A DNA stretch of 64,000 nt, from assembly GCA_963734365.1 (NCBI GenBank), contig CAVTGV010000004.1:930001-994000 (forward strand). Reading direction: 5' to 3'. This document shows positions 57,724 through 64,000 of this stretch, one piece after another. Source of the DNA: JACVRW01 sp963734365. Its GTDB lineage: Bacteria > Actinomycetota > Thermoleophilia > Solirubrobacterales > Thermoleophilaceae. Within the stretch, counting starts at the first letter, position 1. The number at the start of each line of letters is the position of its first letter. The notes under the pieces are model-generated. The model worked only from the letters and a program-made list of their open reading frames with translations. It was not told the DNA's origin and made no database searches. Made by a program: the position numbers and the translations under genes.

Positions 57724-58437
57724 ATGGAGATCGCGAGCATCTTCGAGGAGCTGTGGCGGCGGCGCTGGCTGGTGGTGCTGGGCGCGCTGCTCACCGTCGC
57801 CGTCGGCGTCGTCGGCCTGATGAAGGCCGACAAGTCCGCCACCCGGGCGGGGGTGGCGTCGCAGGTACTCGTGCTGGACACGATCCCTTCTCAGATCGTC
57901 ACCCCGGCTCCCAAGCGGGTGCTGAACCTCACCTGGCAGAGCATGCTGGCCGGCTACGGGATGGCCAGCGAGGAGACCGAGAAGAAGATCGCGGCGGAAC
58001 TCGGCCTCGACCCGAGCGAACTGGTGATCACCATCCCGCGGCTCGAGGCCCCGGCCCGGGCCACGCCGCTGCCCACCAAGGCGGCCGAGGTCGCCGCGAT
58101 ACACCCCGAGCCGTACGTGCTCAGCGTCGGCCTCAACACCAAGGTGCCGATCATCTCCCTGAACGCGACGGCGCCTACGGTGGACGCGGCGCGCAAGCTC
58201 ACCACGGCCGGTGCCGCGGAGCTGCGTTCGGTCCCCGATGCGGGCTCGGGCCGGCCGATCTTCACCGTCGACGACGTTTCGCAGGTCACCAGCCGCGAGA
58301 GCGTGAGCCGCCCGCGCCGGGTGATGGCCCTCGCGGGCGCCGTGATCTTCTTCGGGCTGTGGTGTGCTGGCCTGCTGATCGTGCCCGCGCTCGCCCGCTC
58401 GTTCAGAGCCGGTAGGCGTACCGCGGCCGCGCACTGA
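57724..58437 (+). CDS. Wzz-like polysaccharide co-polymerase
   Basis: 237 residues, ATG 57724. Helices at about 15-33 and 200-222. Extracytoplasmic part shares the pattern of the two previous proteins ('GVASQVLVLDTIPSQIVTPAPKRVLNLTWQSMLAGYGMASEETEKKIAAELGLDP', 'YVLSVGLNTKVPIISLNATAPTVDAARKLTTAGAAELRSV'). The third Wzz-like unit in a row. The three may form a mixed co-polymerase complex or act on different polymers. Confidence 0.82.
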   Translation: MEIASIFEELWRRRWLVVLGALLTVAVGVVGLMKADKSATRAGVASQVLVLDTIPSQIVTPAPKRVLNLTWQSMLAGYGMASEETEKKIAAELGLDPSELVITIPRLEAPARATPLPTKAAEVAAIHPEPYVLSVGLNTKVPIISLNATAPTVDAARKLTTAGAAELRSVPDAGSGRPIFTVDDVSQVTSRESVSRPRRVMALAGAVIFFGLWCAGLLIVPALARSFRAGRRTAAAH

Positions 58438-58476
58438 CGCCGCAAACCCCGGCCCCCGTGAGGCGTTGATCCAGCG

Positions 58477-59940
58477 GTGAGCGAGTCCCTCGGCAAGAAG
58501 GTCAGCTCCGGTCTGCGCTGGAGCGCTGTGAACACGGTGGTGAACCGCGTCGGCCAGCTGATGGTCGGGATCGCCCTGGCCCGGCTGGTGGCGCCCGAGG
58601 AGTTCGGCGTCTACGCCGCCGCGCTGGTCGTCATGACCGTGGTCCAGAGCGTGAGCGAGCTCGGGGTCAGCCTCGCGCTGGTGCGTGCCACCGAGCGGTC
58701 CGAGGTGGACCGGCTGGCTCCGGTGGTCACGACGCTCTCGATCGCCTCCGGGACGCTGCTGGGGGCCCTGATGGCACTCACCGCCCCGCTGGTGGCCGGC
58801 GCGCTGGGCGCGCCCGGTGCCACCGATCCGCTTCGGGTGCTCTCGCTCGCACTGGTGACGGCGGGCTTTGCCGCCGTGCCCGGGGCGCTGCTCCAGCGTG
58901 AGTTCCTGCAGGGGCGCAAGCTCACCGCCGACACGATCGCCTTCGTGCTCTCGAGCGCCCTGGCGGTCGTCCTGGCCGCCAAGGGATACGGGGTCTGGGC
59001 GCTCGTCTGGTCACGTCTCGCGCTGCACCTGGTGTCCGCACTGCTGCTCTTCGCACTGTCGCCGCAGCGCTACGGGCCGGGGTTCAAGCGCGACGAGGCG
59101 GTGGCCCTGCTGCGCTTCGGCCTGCCGCTCGCCGGGGCAAGCCTCGTGTTCATCGGTCTGCTCGAGGTGGACTACATGGTGATCGGGCCGATCCTCGGCC
59201 CCACCGCGCTCGGGCTCTACGTGCTGGCGTTCAACATCTCCGGCTGGCCGGTGAACGCGTTCTCGCTCACGGTGCGTGCCGTCAGCCTCCCGGGATTCTC
59301 GAATCTGCGGGACGACCCCCAGCGCTTCCGGGCGAGCTTCGGCCAGGCGCTGGGCCTCATGTACATCCCGGTGGTGCCGTTCTGCGTCCTCCTCGCGACC
59401 TTCGCCGGTCCTCTCGTGCGAGTGGTCTATGGCGAACGCTGGTCGGCCGCGGCCGCCCCGCTCGTGTTCCTCGCCGCGCTGGGCGCCGGGCGCGTGGCCA
59501 CCCAGCTCGCCTACGACTTCCTGGTCTCCGCGGGCAGGTCGCGCGCCGCGCTGCGGCTCAGCCTGGCCTGGTTCATCGCCCTGGTTCCGTCTCTCATCGT
59601 GGGTGCCCACGTCGGCGGCATCGAGGGCGTGGGTGCCGCACACTTCGCCGTCTTCGCGGCCGTCGTGATCCCCACGCACCTCTTCGTCCTCGGCCGGATG
59701 GGTGTGGAGCCAGCCTCGATCTGGGGTCCGATCGCGCGCCCGCTGGCGGGGGGAGCGGCGATGGCCGCCATCGCACTCGCCCTGCAGGCGCCGCTCACGA
59801 CGGACCTCGAGAAGCTGCTCATCGCCGCGCCACTGGCCCTCGCCTTCTACGCCGCGGCCGTGGTGCTCCCGCTCTGGCGCCGCCACCGCCGCGGGCGGCT
59901 GATCAGCGTGCTCGGGCCGCGTCCGGTGGACGCCACGTGA
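58477..59940 (+). CDS. Wzx/MOP-family polysaccharide flippase
   Basis: 487 residues, GTG 58477, 12-14 hydrophobic helices. N-terminal 'SSGLRWSAVNTVVNRVGQLMVGIALARLVAPEEFGVYAAALVVMTVVQSVSELGVSLALVRA' and mid-protein 'ILGPTALGLYVLAFNISGWPVNAFSLTVRAVSLPGFSNLRDDPQRFRASFGQALGLMYIPVVPFCVLLA' are typical of the RfbX/TuaB-like flippases. Translocates polyprenyl-diphosphate repeat units. Second flippase in the window, distinct in sequence from the one at 22723, and placed directly after the Wzz/Wzy set. Confidence 0.88.
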   Translation: MSESLGKKVSSGLRWSAVNTVVNRVGQLMVGIALARLVAPEEFGVYAAALVVMTVVQSVSELGVSLALVRATERSEVDRLAPVVTTLSIASGTLLGALMALTAPLVAGALGAPGATDPLRVLSLALVTAGFAAVPGALLQREFLQGRKLTADTIAFVLSSALAVVLAAKGYGVWALVWSRLALHLVSALLLFALSPQRYGPGFKRDEAVALLRFGLPLAGASLVFIGLLEVDYMVIGPILGPTALGLYVLAFNISGWPVNAFSLTVRAVSLPGFSNLRDDPQRFRASFGQALGLMYIPVVPFCVLLATFAGPLVRVVYGERWSAAAAPLVFLAALGAGRVATQLAYDFLVSAGRSRAALRLSLAWFIALVPSLIVGAHVGGIEGVGAAHFAVFAAVVIPTHLFVLGRMGVEPASIWGPIARPLAGGAAMAAIALALQAPLTTDLEKLLIAAPLALAFYAAAVVLPLWRRHRRGRLISVLGPRPVDAT

Positions 59941-59980
59941 GCTCGCAAGCCCGCCTCGGCGCCCCGCGTTAGTTACTGGC

Positions 59981-61090
59981 GTGTCCGGCGGCCTCGACAA
60001 CCTTCACTACCTGCGCGAGCGCTACCGCGCGGAGGCCGGGCGGTCGCGCCTGCTCGCCCCGTACTACGCGATCAAGCCCGCTCTGCCGCGGACTCTCCAG
60101 CTGCAGCTGCGGCGCGCCTACGCCAAGCGTCAGGCCCGGGTGGAGTTCCCTCGCTGGCCGATCGAGCCGATCCTGGTGGAGCGCCGCAATCAGGATCTGC
60201 GCGCCCAGCTCGCCGCGAGCGGCGAGCCACAGGTCCCGATGATCAACTTCTGGCCCGAGGGCAGGCGTTTTGCCGCGGTTCTCACCCACGACGTGGAGGG
60301 CCCGAAGGGCGTGGCCAACGTCCGCCGCGTGATGGAGATAGAGCAGCGCCACGGCTTCGTCTCGTCGTGGAACTTCGTCGCGGAGTGGTACCCGATCGAG
60401 GACGGGCTCTTCGACGACATCCGTTCCGCCGGCGGCGAGATCGGCCTCCACGCGATCAAGCACGACGGCAAGCTGTTCGAGAGCCGCGCCAACTTCGAGG
60501 CCGACCTCCCGAAGATCCGGCACTACCTGCGCGAGTGGGATGCCGTGGGCTTCCGCTCGCCCGCGACCCACCGCAATCCGGACTGGATGCCCGAGCTCGG
60601 CTGCCTCTACGACAGCTCGTTCCCGGACACCGACCCGTTCGAGCCGCAGCCCGGCGGCTGCTGCTCGATCCTCCCGTTCATGCTCGGCGAGCTCGTGGAG
60701 CTCCCGATCACGCTCGTGCAGGACCACACGCTGTGGGAGATCCTGCGCGAGCCGTCGATCGATCGCTGGACCGAGAAGAGCGAGTGGATCATCGAAAACC
60801 ACGGGCTGATCAACCTGATCACCCACCCCGACTACCTCGACACGCCCGAGCGGCTGGCGCTCTACGAGGAGTTCCTGATCTTCCTCGCCGGCCGGCGCGA
60901 CGGCTGGTACGCGCGTCCCGACGAAGTCGCCGGCTGGTGGAGGACCCGCGAGGGCCTGCGCTGCGAGGTCTCCCCTGACGGCGACGCCCTGATCACGGGT
61001 GCGGGCGCCGACAGGGCGACGCTGGCCTGGGTGAGCGAGTCCGGCGGAGAGCTGGCCATCGACTACGCGGGCGGGGCGCTGCGTGTCTGA
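59981..61090 (+). CDS. NodB-like polysaccharide deacetylase family protein
   Basis: 369 residues, GTG 59981. Motif 1 is THDVEG (D104, first Asp of the DD pair replaced by His-Asp), motif 2 is LHAIKH (H157, H161), and 'VGFRSPATHRNPDWM' near 180 fits motif 3. The key metal histidines are present, so activity is plausible, but one usual acid is changed. The N-terminal 90 residues are extra and basic. TAGTTA lies 5 nt before the GTG, suggesting a leaderless mRNA. Overlaps the GT4 gene by 8 nt. Confidence 0.75.
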   Translation: MSGGLDNLHYLRERYRAEAGRSRLLAPYYAIKPALPRTLQLQLRRAYAKRQARVEFPRWPIEPILVERRNQDLRAQLAASGEPQVPMINFWPEGRRFAAVLTHDVEGPKGVANVRRVMEIEQRHGFVSSWNFVAEWYPIEDGLFDDIRSAGGEIGLHAIKHDGKLFESRANFEADLPKIRHYLREWDAVGFRSPATHRNPDWMPELGCLYDSSFPDTDPFEPQPGGCCSILPFMLGELVELPITLVQDHTLWEILREPSIDRWTEKSEWIIENHGLINLITHPDYLDTPERLALYEEFLIFLAGRRDGWYARPDEVAGWWRTREGLRCEVSPDGDALITGAGADRATLAWVSESGGELAIDYAGGALRV

Positions 61091-62357
61091 TCTCGCCCCC
61101 AAGCGGGTTCTCATCCTCGTGCAGAACGAGCCGGTGCCCTCGGATCGTCACGTCTGGAACCAGTGCCTGGCGCTCACCGGCGCGGGCTATGAGGTGTCGG
61201 TCATCTGCCCGACGGGGGCACGGCGCGACCGCGCGTTGCGCGAGGACATCGAGGGCGTGGAGATCCACCGCTACGAGCCGGTGCGCGCGGAGGGCGGCAC
61301 GCTCGACTACCTGCGCGAGTACGCCTCCGCGATGTGGCACATGAGCCGCCTCACGCGCCGGCTCGCACGGCGCCGGAGCTTCGACGTCGTCCACGCCTGC
61401 AGCCCTCCCGACTTCCTGCTGCTGGCCGCCCTGCCGCTCAAGCGCACCGGCACGCGGTTGATCTTCGACCACCACGACCTCACGCCGGAGCTCTACCTCA
61501 CCCGCTTCGGCGCCGGCCTCGTCCAGAAGGTCACCCTCGTGGCCGAGCAGATCGCCTTCCGGCTCGCCGACGTCGTGCTGTCGGTGAACGACTCCTACCG
61601 GGAGATCGCGCTCACGCGCGGGCGGCGCCGGCCGGCGGACGTGTTCGTGGTCCGCACGGGCCCGGATCTCACCAAGTTCACCCCCACCGATGCGGATCCG
61701 AGCCTGCGCCGCGGCAAGCGCCACCTGCTCAGCTACGTCGGCGTGATGGGTCCTCAGGACGGCGTGGACCATGCGCTGCGCGCGCTGGCCCGCCTGCGCG
61801 AGCGGCGCACGGACTGGCACGCGATCTTCATGGGCGACGGCGACGTGCTCGGCGAGATGCGCGCACTGGCGGCCGAGCTCGGGCTCGGCGACATGGTGGA
61901 GTTCACGGGCTGGGCGGAGCACCACACCGTCCGGCGGGTGCTGTCGACCTCGGACGTATGCCTGGCGCCCGATCCCAGCAATCCCCTCAACGATCTCTCC
62001 TCGATGGTGAAGCTCTCCGAGTACATGGCCATCGGCCGGCCGATCGTCTCCTACGACCTGCCGGAGTCGAGGTTCGCCGCCGGGCCCGCGGCCGTCTTCG
62101 CCCGGGCCGACGACGTGGACGACTTCGCCACGCGGATCGACGACCTGCTCGACCGGCCGGACCTGCGTGACGAGCTGGGGGCCGCCGGACGCGGACGCGC
62201 CGAGAGCCTGCTCGCCTGGGAGCACCAGGAGCGTGCGCTCCTGGCCGCCTACCGGCGCGCGCTGGGCGACGGCTCCCCATCGCCCACCCCCACGCCGGGC
62301 GAGCCGCTGCTGGCCGCGGCATCAGTTCCGGAGCGGTCCGGCCGTTTGTCCTCCTAG
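61083..62357 (+). CDS. GT4-family glycosyltransferase
   Basis: 424 residues, GTG 61083. Domain 1: 'KRVLILVQNEPVPSDRHVWNQCLALTGAGYEVSVICP', 'VHACSPPDFLLLAALPLKRTGTRLIFDHHDLTPELYLTRFG'. Domain 2: 'LLSYVGVMGPQDGVDHALRALARL', 'FMGDGDVLGEMRALAAELGLGDMVEFTGW', 'CLAPDPSNPLNDLSSMVKLSEYMAIGRPIVSYDLPESRFAAG' with the retaining E-x7-E type pattern. The C-terminus has a Pro-rich tail. Its stop is directly followed by the GT2 start. Sugar unknown. Confidence 0.88.
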   Translation: MSDLAPKRVLILVQNEPVPSDRHVWNQCLALTGAGYEVSVICPTGARRDRALREDIEGVEIHRYEPVRAEGGTLDYLREYASAMWHMSRLTRRLARRRSFDVVHACSPPDFLLLAALPLKRTGTRLIFDHHDLTPELYLTRFGAGLVQKVTLVAEQIAFRLADVVLSVNDSYREIALTRGRRRPADVFVVRTGPDLTKFTPTDADPSLRRGKRHLLSYVGVMGPQDGVDHALRALARLRERRTDWHAIFMGDGDVLGEMRALAAELGLGDMVEFTGWAEHHTVRRVLSTSDVCLAPDPSNPLNDLSSMVKLSEYMAIGRPIVSYDLPESRFAAGPAAVFARADDVDDFATRIDDLLDRPDLRDELGAAGRGRAESLLAWEHQERALLAAYRRALGDGSPSPTPTPGEPLLAAASVPERSGRLSS

Positions 62358-63272
62358 ATGAGCCGCCTGCTCGTGATATCGCCCGTTCGCAACGAGGCCG
62401 CGCATTTCGAGCGCGTCGCGCGGGCAATGGCCGCCCAGACGCGGCCGCCGGACACCTGGGTGGTCGTCGACGACGGTTCGACCGACGGCACCGCGGAGCT
62501 CGTCGCACAGCTCGCCCGGGAGATCCCGTTCCTCGTGTCGGCCCGCGCGCCAGAGCGACAGGCCCAGACCCAGACCCGGACACGCGACCGGCTCGCCGCC
62601 GCCGCGGCGCCGCGCACCTTCAACGCCGGCCTGGACGCCGTCGGCTGGGGCGAATACACCCACATCTCGAAGCTCGACGGCGACATGGAGCTGCCGCCCC
62701 ACTACTACGAGCGGCTGCTCGCCGAGTTCCAGCGCGATCCCGCGCTGGGCATTGCCGGCGGGCGCTACACCGAGCTCGTCCACGGAGAGCCGCGCCTCAA
62801 GCAGATCCCGCTCGAATATCACGTGAGCGGGGCGCTCAAGTGCTACTCGATCGACTGCTTCCGGGCCATCGGCGGTATCCGCGAGCGGCTCGGCTGGGAC
62901 ACGATCGACGAGACCTACGCACGCATGCACGGCTTTGGGACCCGCACGGTCGCGGAGGGCATCGTGGCCGTCCACCACCGCGCCTGGGGTAGCGCGGACG
63001 GCACCCTGCGCGGGCGTGCCCGCTACGGCACGACGGCCTACATACTTCGCTTTCCGGCCTGGTGGGTGCTGGTGCGCTCGCTGAAGATGGCCACGTCGCC
63101 TCCCGAGGGCGTGTCCGGGCTGGCCTTTCTCTACGGCTACGCACGCGCGGCGCTCACGCGGGTCGCGAAGGTCGAGGACCCCGACTACCGCACCTTCCTC
63201 CGAGGCGAGTGCCGCGCCCGCGCGCGCGGCGCCCTCCACAGCGGGCGCCTGAAGGTCGCCTGGACGTCATGA
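62358..63272 (+). CDS. GT2-family glycosyltransferase
   Basis: 304 residues, GT-A fold. 'RLLVISPVRNEAAHFERVARAMAAQTRPPDTWVVVDDGSTDGT', 'FNAGLDAVGWGEYTHISKLDGDMELPPHYYERLLAEF' (DGD is the metal-binding DxD) and 'GALKCYSIDCFRAIGGIRERLGWDTIDETYARMHGF' match polyprenyl-glycosyl or chitin-type inverting enzymes. A run of QTQTRTR (about 75) is an unusual insertion. ATG overlaps nothing and follows the GT4 stop directly. Confidence 0.9.
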   Translation: MSRLLVISPVRNEAAHFERVARAMAAQTRPPDTWVVVDDGSTDGTAELVAQLAREIPFLVSARAPERQAQTQTRTRDRLAAAAAPRTFNAGLDAVGWGEYTHISKLDGDMELPPHYYERLLAEFQRDPALGIAGGRYTELVHGEPRLKQIPLEYHVSGALKCYSIDCFRAIGGIRERLGWDTIDETYARMHGFGTRTVAEGIVAVHHRAWGSADGTLRGRARYGTTAYILRFPAWWVLVRSLKMATSPPEGVSGLAFLYGYARAALTRVAKVEDPDYRTFLRGECRARARGALHSGRLKVAWTS

Positions 63273-64000
63273 CGAGCATGCCGGCCCCGGCTCAGACGAG
63301 CGAACGCCCGCAGGCCGGCCCCGGCGACGAGTCCGTCGACCAGGGCGAGCCGCGGCTCACCCGGCTCTCGCTGGACGACCCGCGCTGGGAGCGTTTCGCG
63401 TCGGCGTGCCCCACGGCAACACCGTTTCACCACCCCGCGTGGTCCGCGCTGTTGTCCGAGACCTACAGCTTCCCGGCCTTCGCGCTGGTGCTGCAGGACG
63501 CCGGCAGCATCGTCGCCGGCGCGCCGTTCCTCGAGGTCCGGACCCTCACGCGAAAGCGCCGCTGGATGTCGCTGCCGTTCACCGACGAATGCCCGCTTCT
63601 TGCGGCCGATCCTGCGAGCGAGCGCTGCTTCCTCGAGTCTCTCGCCTCCGCCGAGGAGCAGCTCGGCGCCCCGGCCGGCCTCGACCTGCGCACCTCTGCC
63701 GCCGCGATCGGCTGGCAGACCTCGGCCGGCGCGGTGATCCACGAGCTCGAGCTCGTCGAGGACGCGAACGAGGTGAAGCGCGGCTTCAGCAAGTCCCAGG
63801 TCGTGCGCAACATCAAGCGCGCCGAGCGCGAGGGCGTGACGGTGCGCGAGGCGAGCTCGGCTGCCGACCTCGACATCTTCTATGCCCTTCATCTGCGTAC
63901 GCGCCGGCGCCAGGGCGTGCCGATACAGCCGCGACGGTTCTTCGACCTGCTCTGGTCGCGCTTGCTGGCGCAGGGCCTGGGCTCGATCCTGCTGGCCGAG
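63269..64000 (+). CDS. GNAT/FemAB-like acyltransferase, C-terminus beyond window
   Basis: First 244 residues, ATG 63269 overlapping the GT2 stop (ATGA). 'TPFHHPAWSALLSETYSFPAFALVLQD' is the N-terminal block of the FemAB/Acetyltransf_6 family, 'FLEVRTLTRKRRWMSLPFTDECPLL' is typical of the exopolysaccharide-associated group, and 'VKRGFSKSQVVRNIKRAEREGVTVREASSAADLDIFYALHLRTRRRQGVPIQPRRFFDLLWSRLL' gives the second GNAT-like half. Homologous in layout to the gene at 14065. Incomplete, so no full-length judgement. Confidence 0.8.
   Translation, partial: MTSMPAPAQTSERPQAGPGDESVDQGEPRLTRLSLDDPRWERFASACPTATPFHHPAWSALLSETYSFPAFALVLQDAGSIVAGAPFLEVRTLTRKRRWMSLPFTDECPLLAADPASERCFLESLASAEEQLGAPAGLDLRTSAAAIGWQTSAGAVIHELELVEDANEVKRGFSKSQVVRNIKRAEREGVTVREASSAADLDIFYALHLRTRRRQGVPIQPRRFFDLLWSRLLAQGLGSILLAE

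Noticed and set aside
22545..62352. Recurring GTTTGTCCT string (22545, 41032, 62344; a variant at 49412) as a promoter element
   Set aside because: Distance to the nearest start varies and one copy is between convergent genes, so there is no consistent placement. Probably chance.
1..64000. CRISPR arrays, tRNA/rRNA genes, insertion sequences, integrases or attachment sites
   Set aside because: Read for direct repeats with regular spacers, tRNA-like cloverleaf ends and transposase motifs; none recognised. Only the short repeats listed were found.

Overview
The window is high-GC DNA (about 70% by eye), densely coded, with many GTG/TTG starts and many 1-11 nt gene overlaps. Gene content (Wzx/Wzy/Wzz-type exopolysaccharide genes, secreted beta-helix and Ig-tailed proteins, a long-form threonine synthase beside a ThiS-like protein) fits an actinobacterium, most likely Thermoleophilia/Solirubrobacterales. 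That placement is inference from family memory; no marker gene is present.

Layout. 1-2117 (minus): a SAM-I riboswitch with an intrinsic terminator controls a threonine-synthase-like PLP enzyme, a ThiS/MoaD-type sulfur carrier and an SDR cut by the window edge. 2198-5462: CorA, a phosphohexomutase, and a convergent SAP-like protein. 5709-8483: two tandem HEAT-repeat paralogues and a LuxR-type response regulator. 8487-10391: WecB (frameshifted) and a WecG/TagA glycosyltransferase. 10563-15159: a frameshifted secreted YWTD-type propeller, a Wzc-like tyrosine kinase and a GNAT/FemAB-like protein, flanked by an inverted pair of ~75-bp intergenic repeats. 15451-18904: a Wzy/ligase, a GT4 and a NodB deacetylase. 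18909-24111: an alpha/alpha-toroid protein, an ATP-grasp-DUF2332 fusion expressed from a clear leaderless promoter, and a flippase. 24222-27453: three secreted lyase-like paralogues. 27558-30285: a priming glycosyltransferase and a third HEAT protein. 30306-36070: beta-helix, Wzz-like and LamG proteins, a metallo-hydrolase, a small Cys/His protein and an MFS transporter. 36175-46452: a propeller protein, a receiver-degenerate LuxR protein, a DegT aminotransferase, a second priming transferase, an oxidoreductase, AsnB, then a tightly coupled GT2 / deacetylase / ATP-grasp / PHP set. 46471-53439: three more beta-helix paralogues, two paralogous methyltransferases and a hexapeptide acetyltransferase. 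53462-64000: GT4, a Wzz-Wzy fusion, two more Wzz-like proteins, a flippase, a deacetylase, GT4, GT2 and an edge-truncated GNAT/FemAB-like gene.

Together most of the window is one or two surface-polysaccharide systems: sugar supply (phosphohexomutase, WecB, SDR, DegT), priming transferases, glycosyltransferases, flippases, polymerases, chain-length proteins, modifiers (methyl-, acetyl-, deacetylase), and exported proteins likely to act on or bind the polymer. The duplicated priming, flippase and polymerase steps argue for more than one polymer. The best leads for new biology are the SAM-riboswitch ThrC-like/ThiS-like pair, the Wzz-Wzy fusion with its adjacent Wzz-only proteins, the ATP-grasp-DUF2332 fusion, the GT2/NodB/ATP-grasp/PHP operon and the four beta-helix paralogues. 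I see no tRNA, rRNA, CRISPR array, transposase or integrase. No gap between genes exceeds 300 bases.
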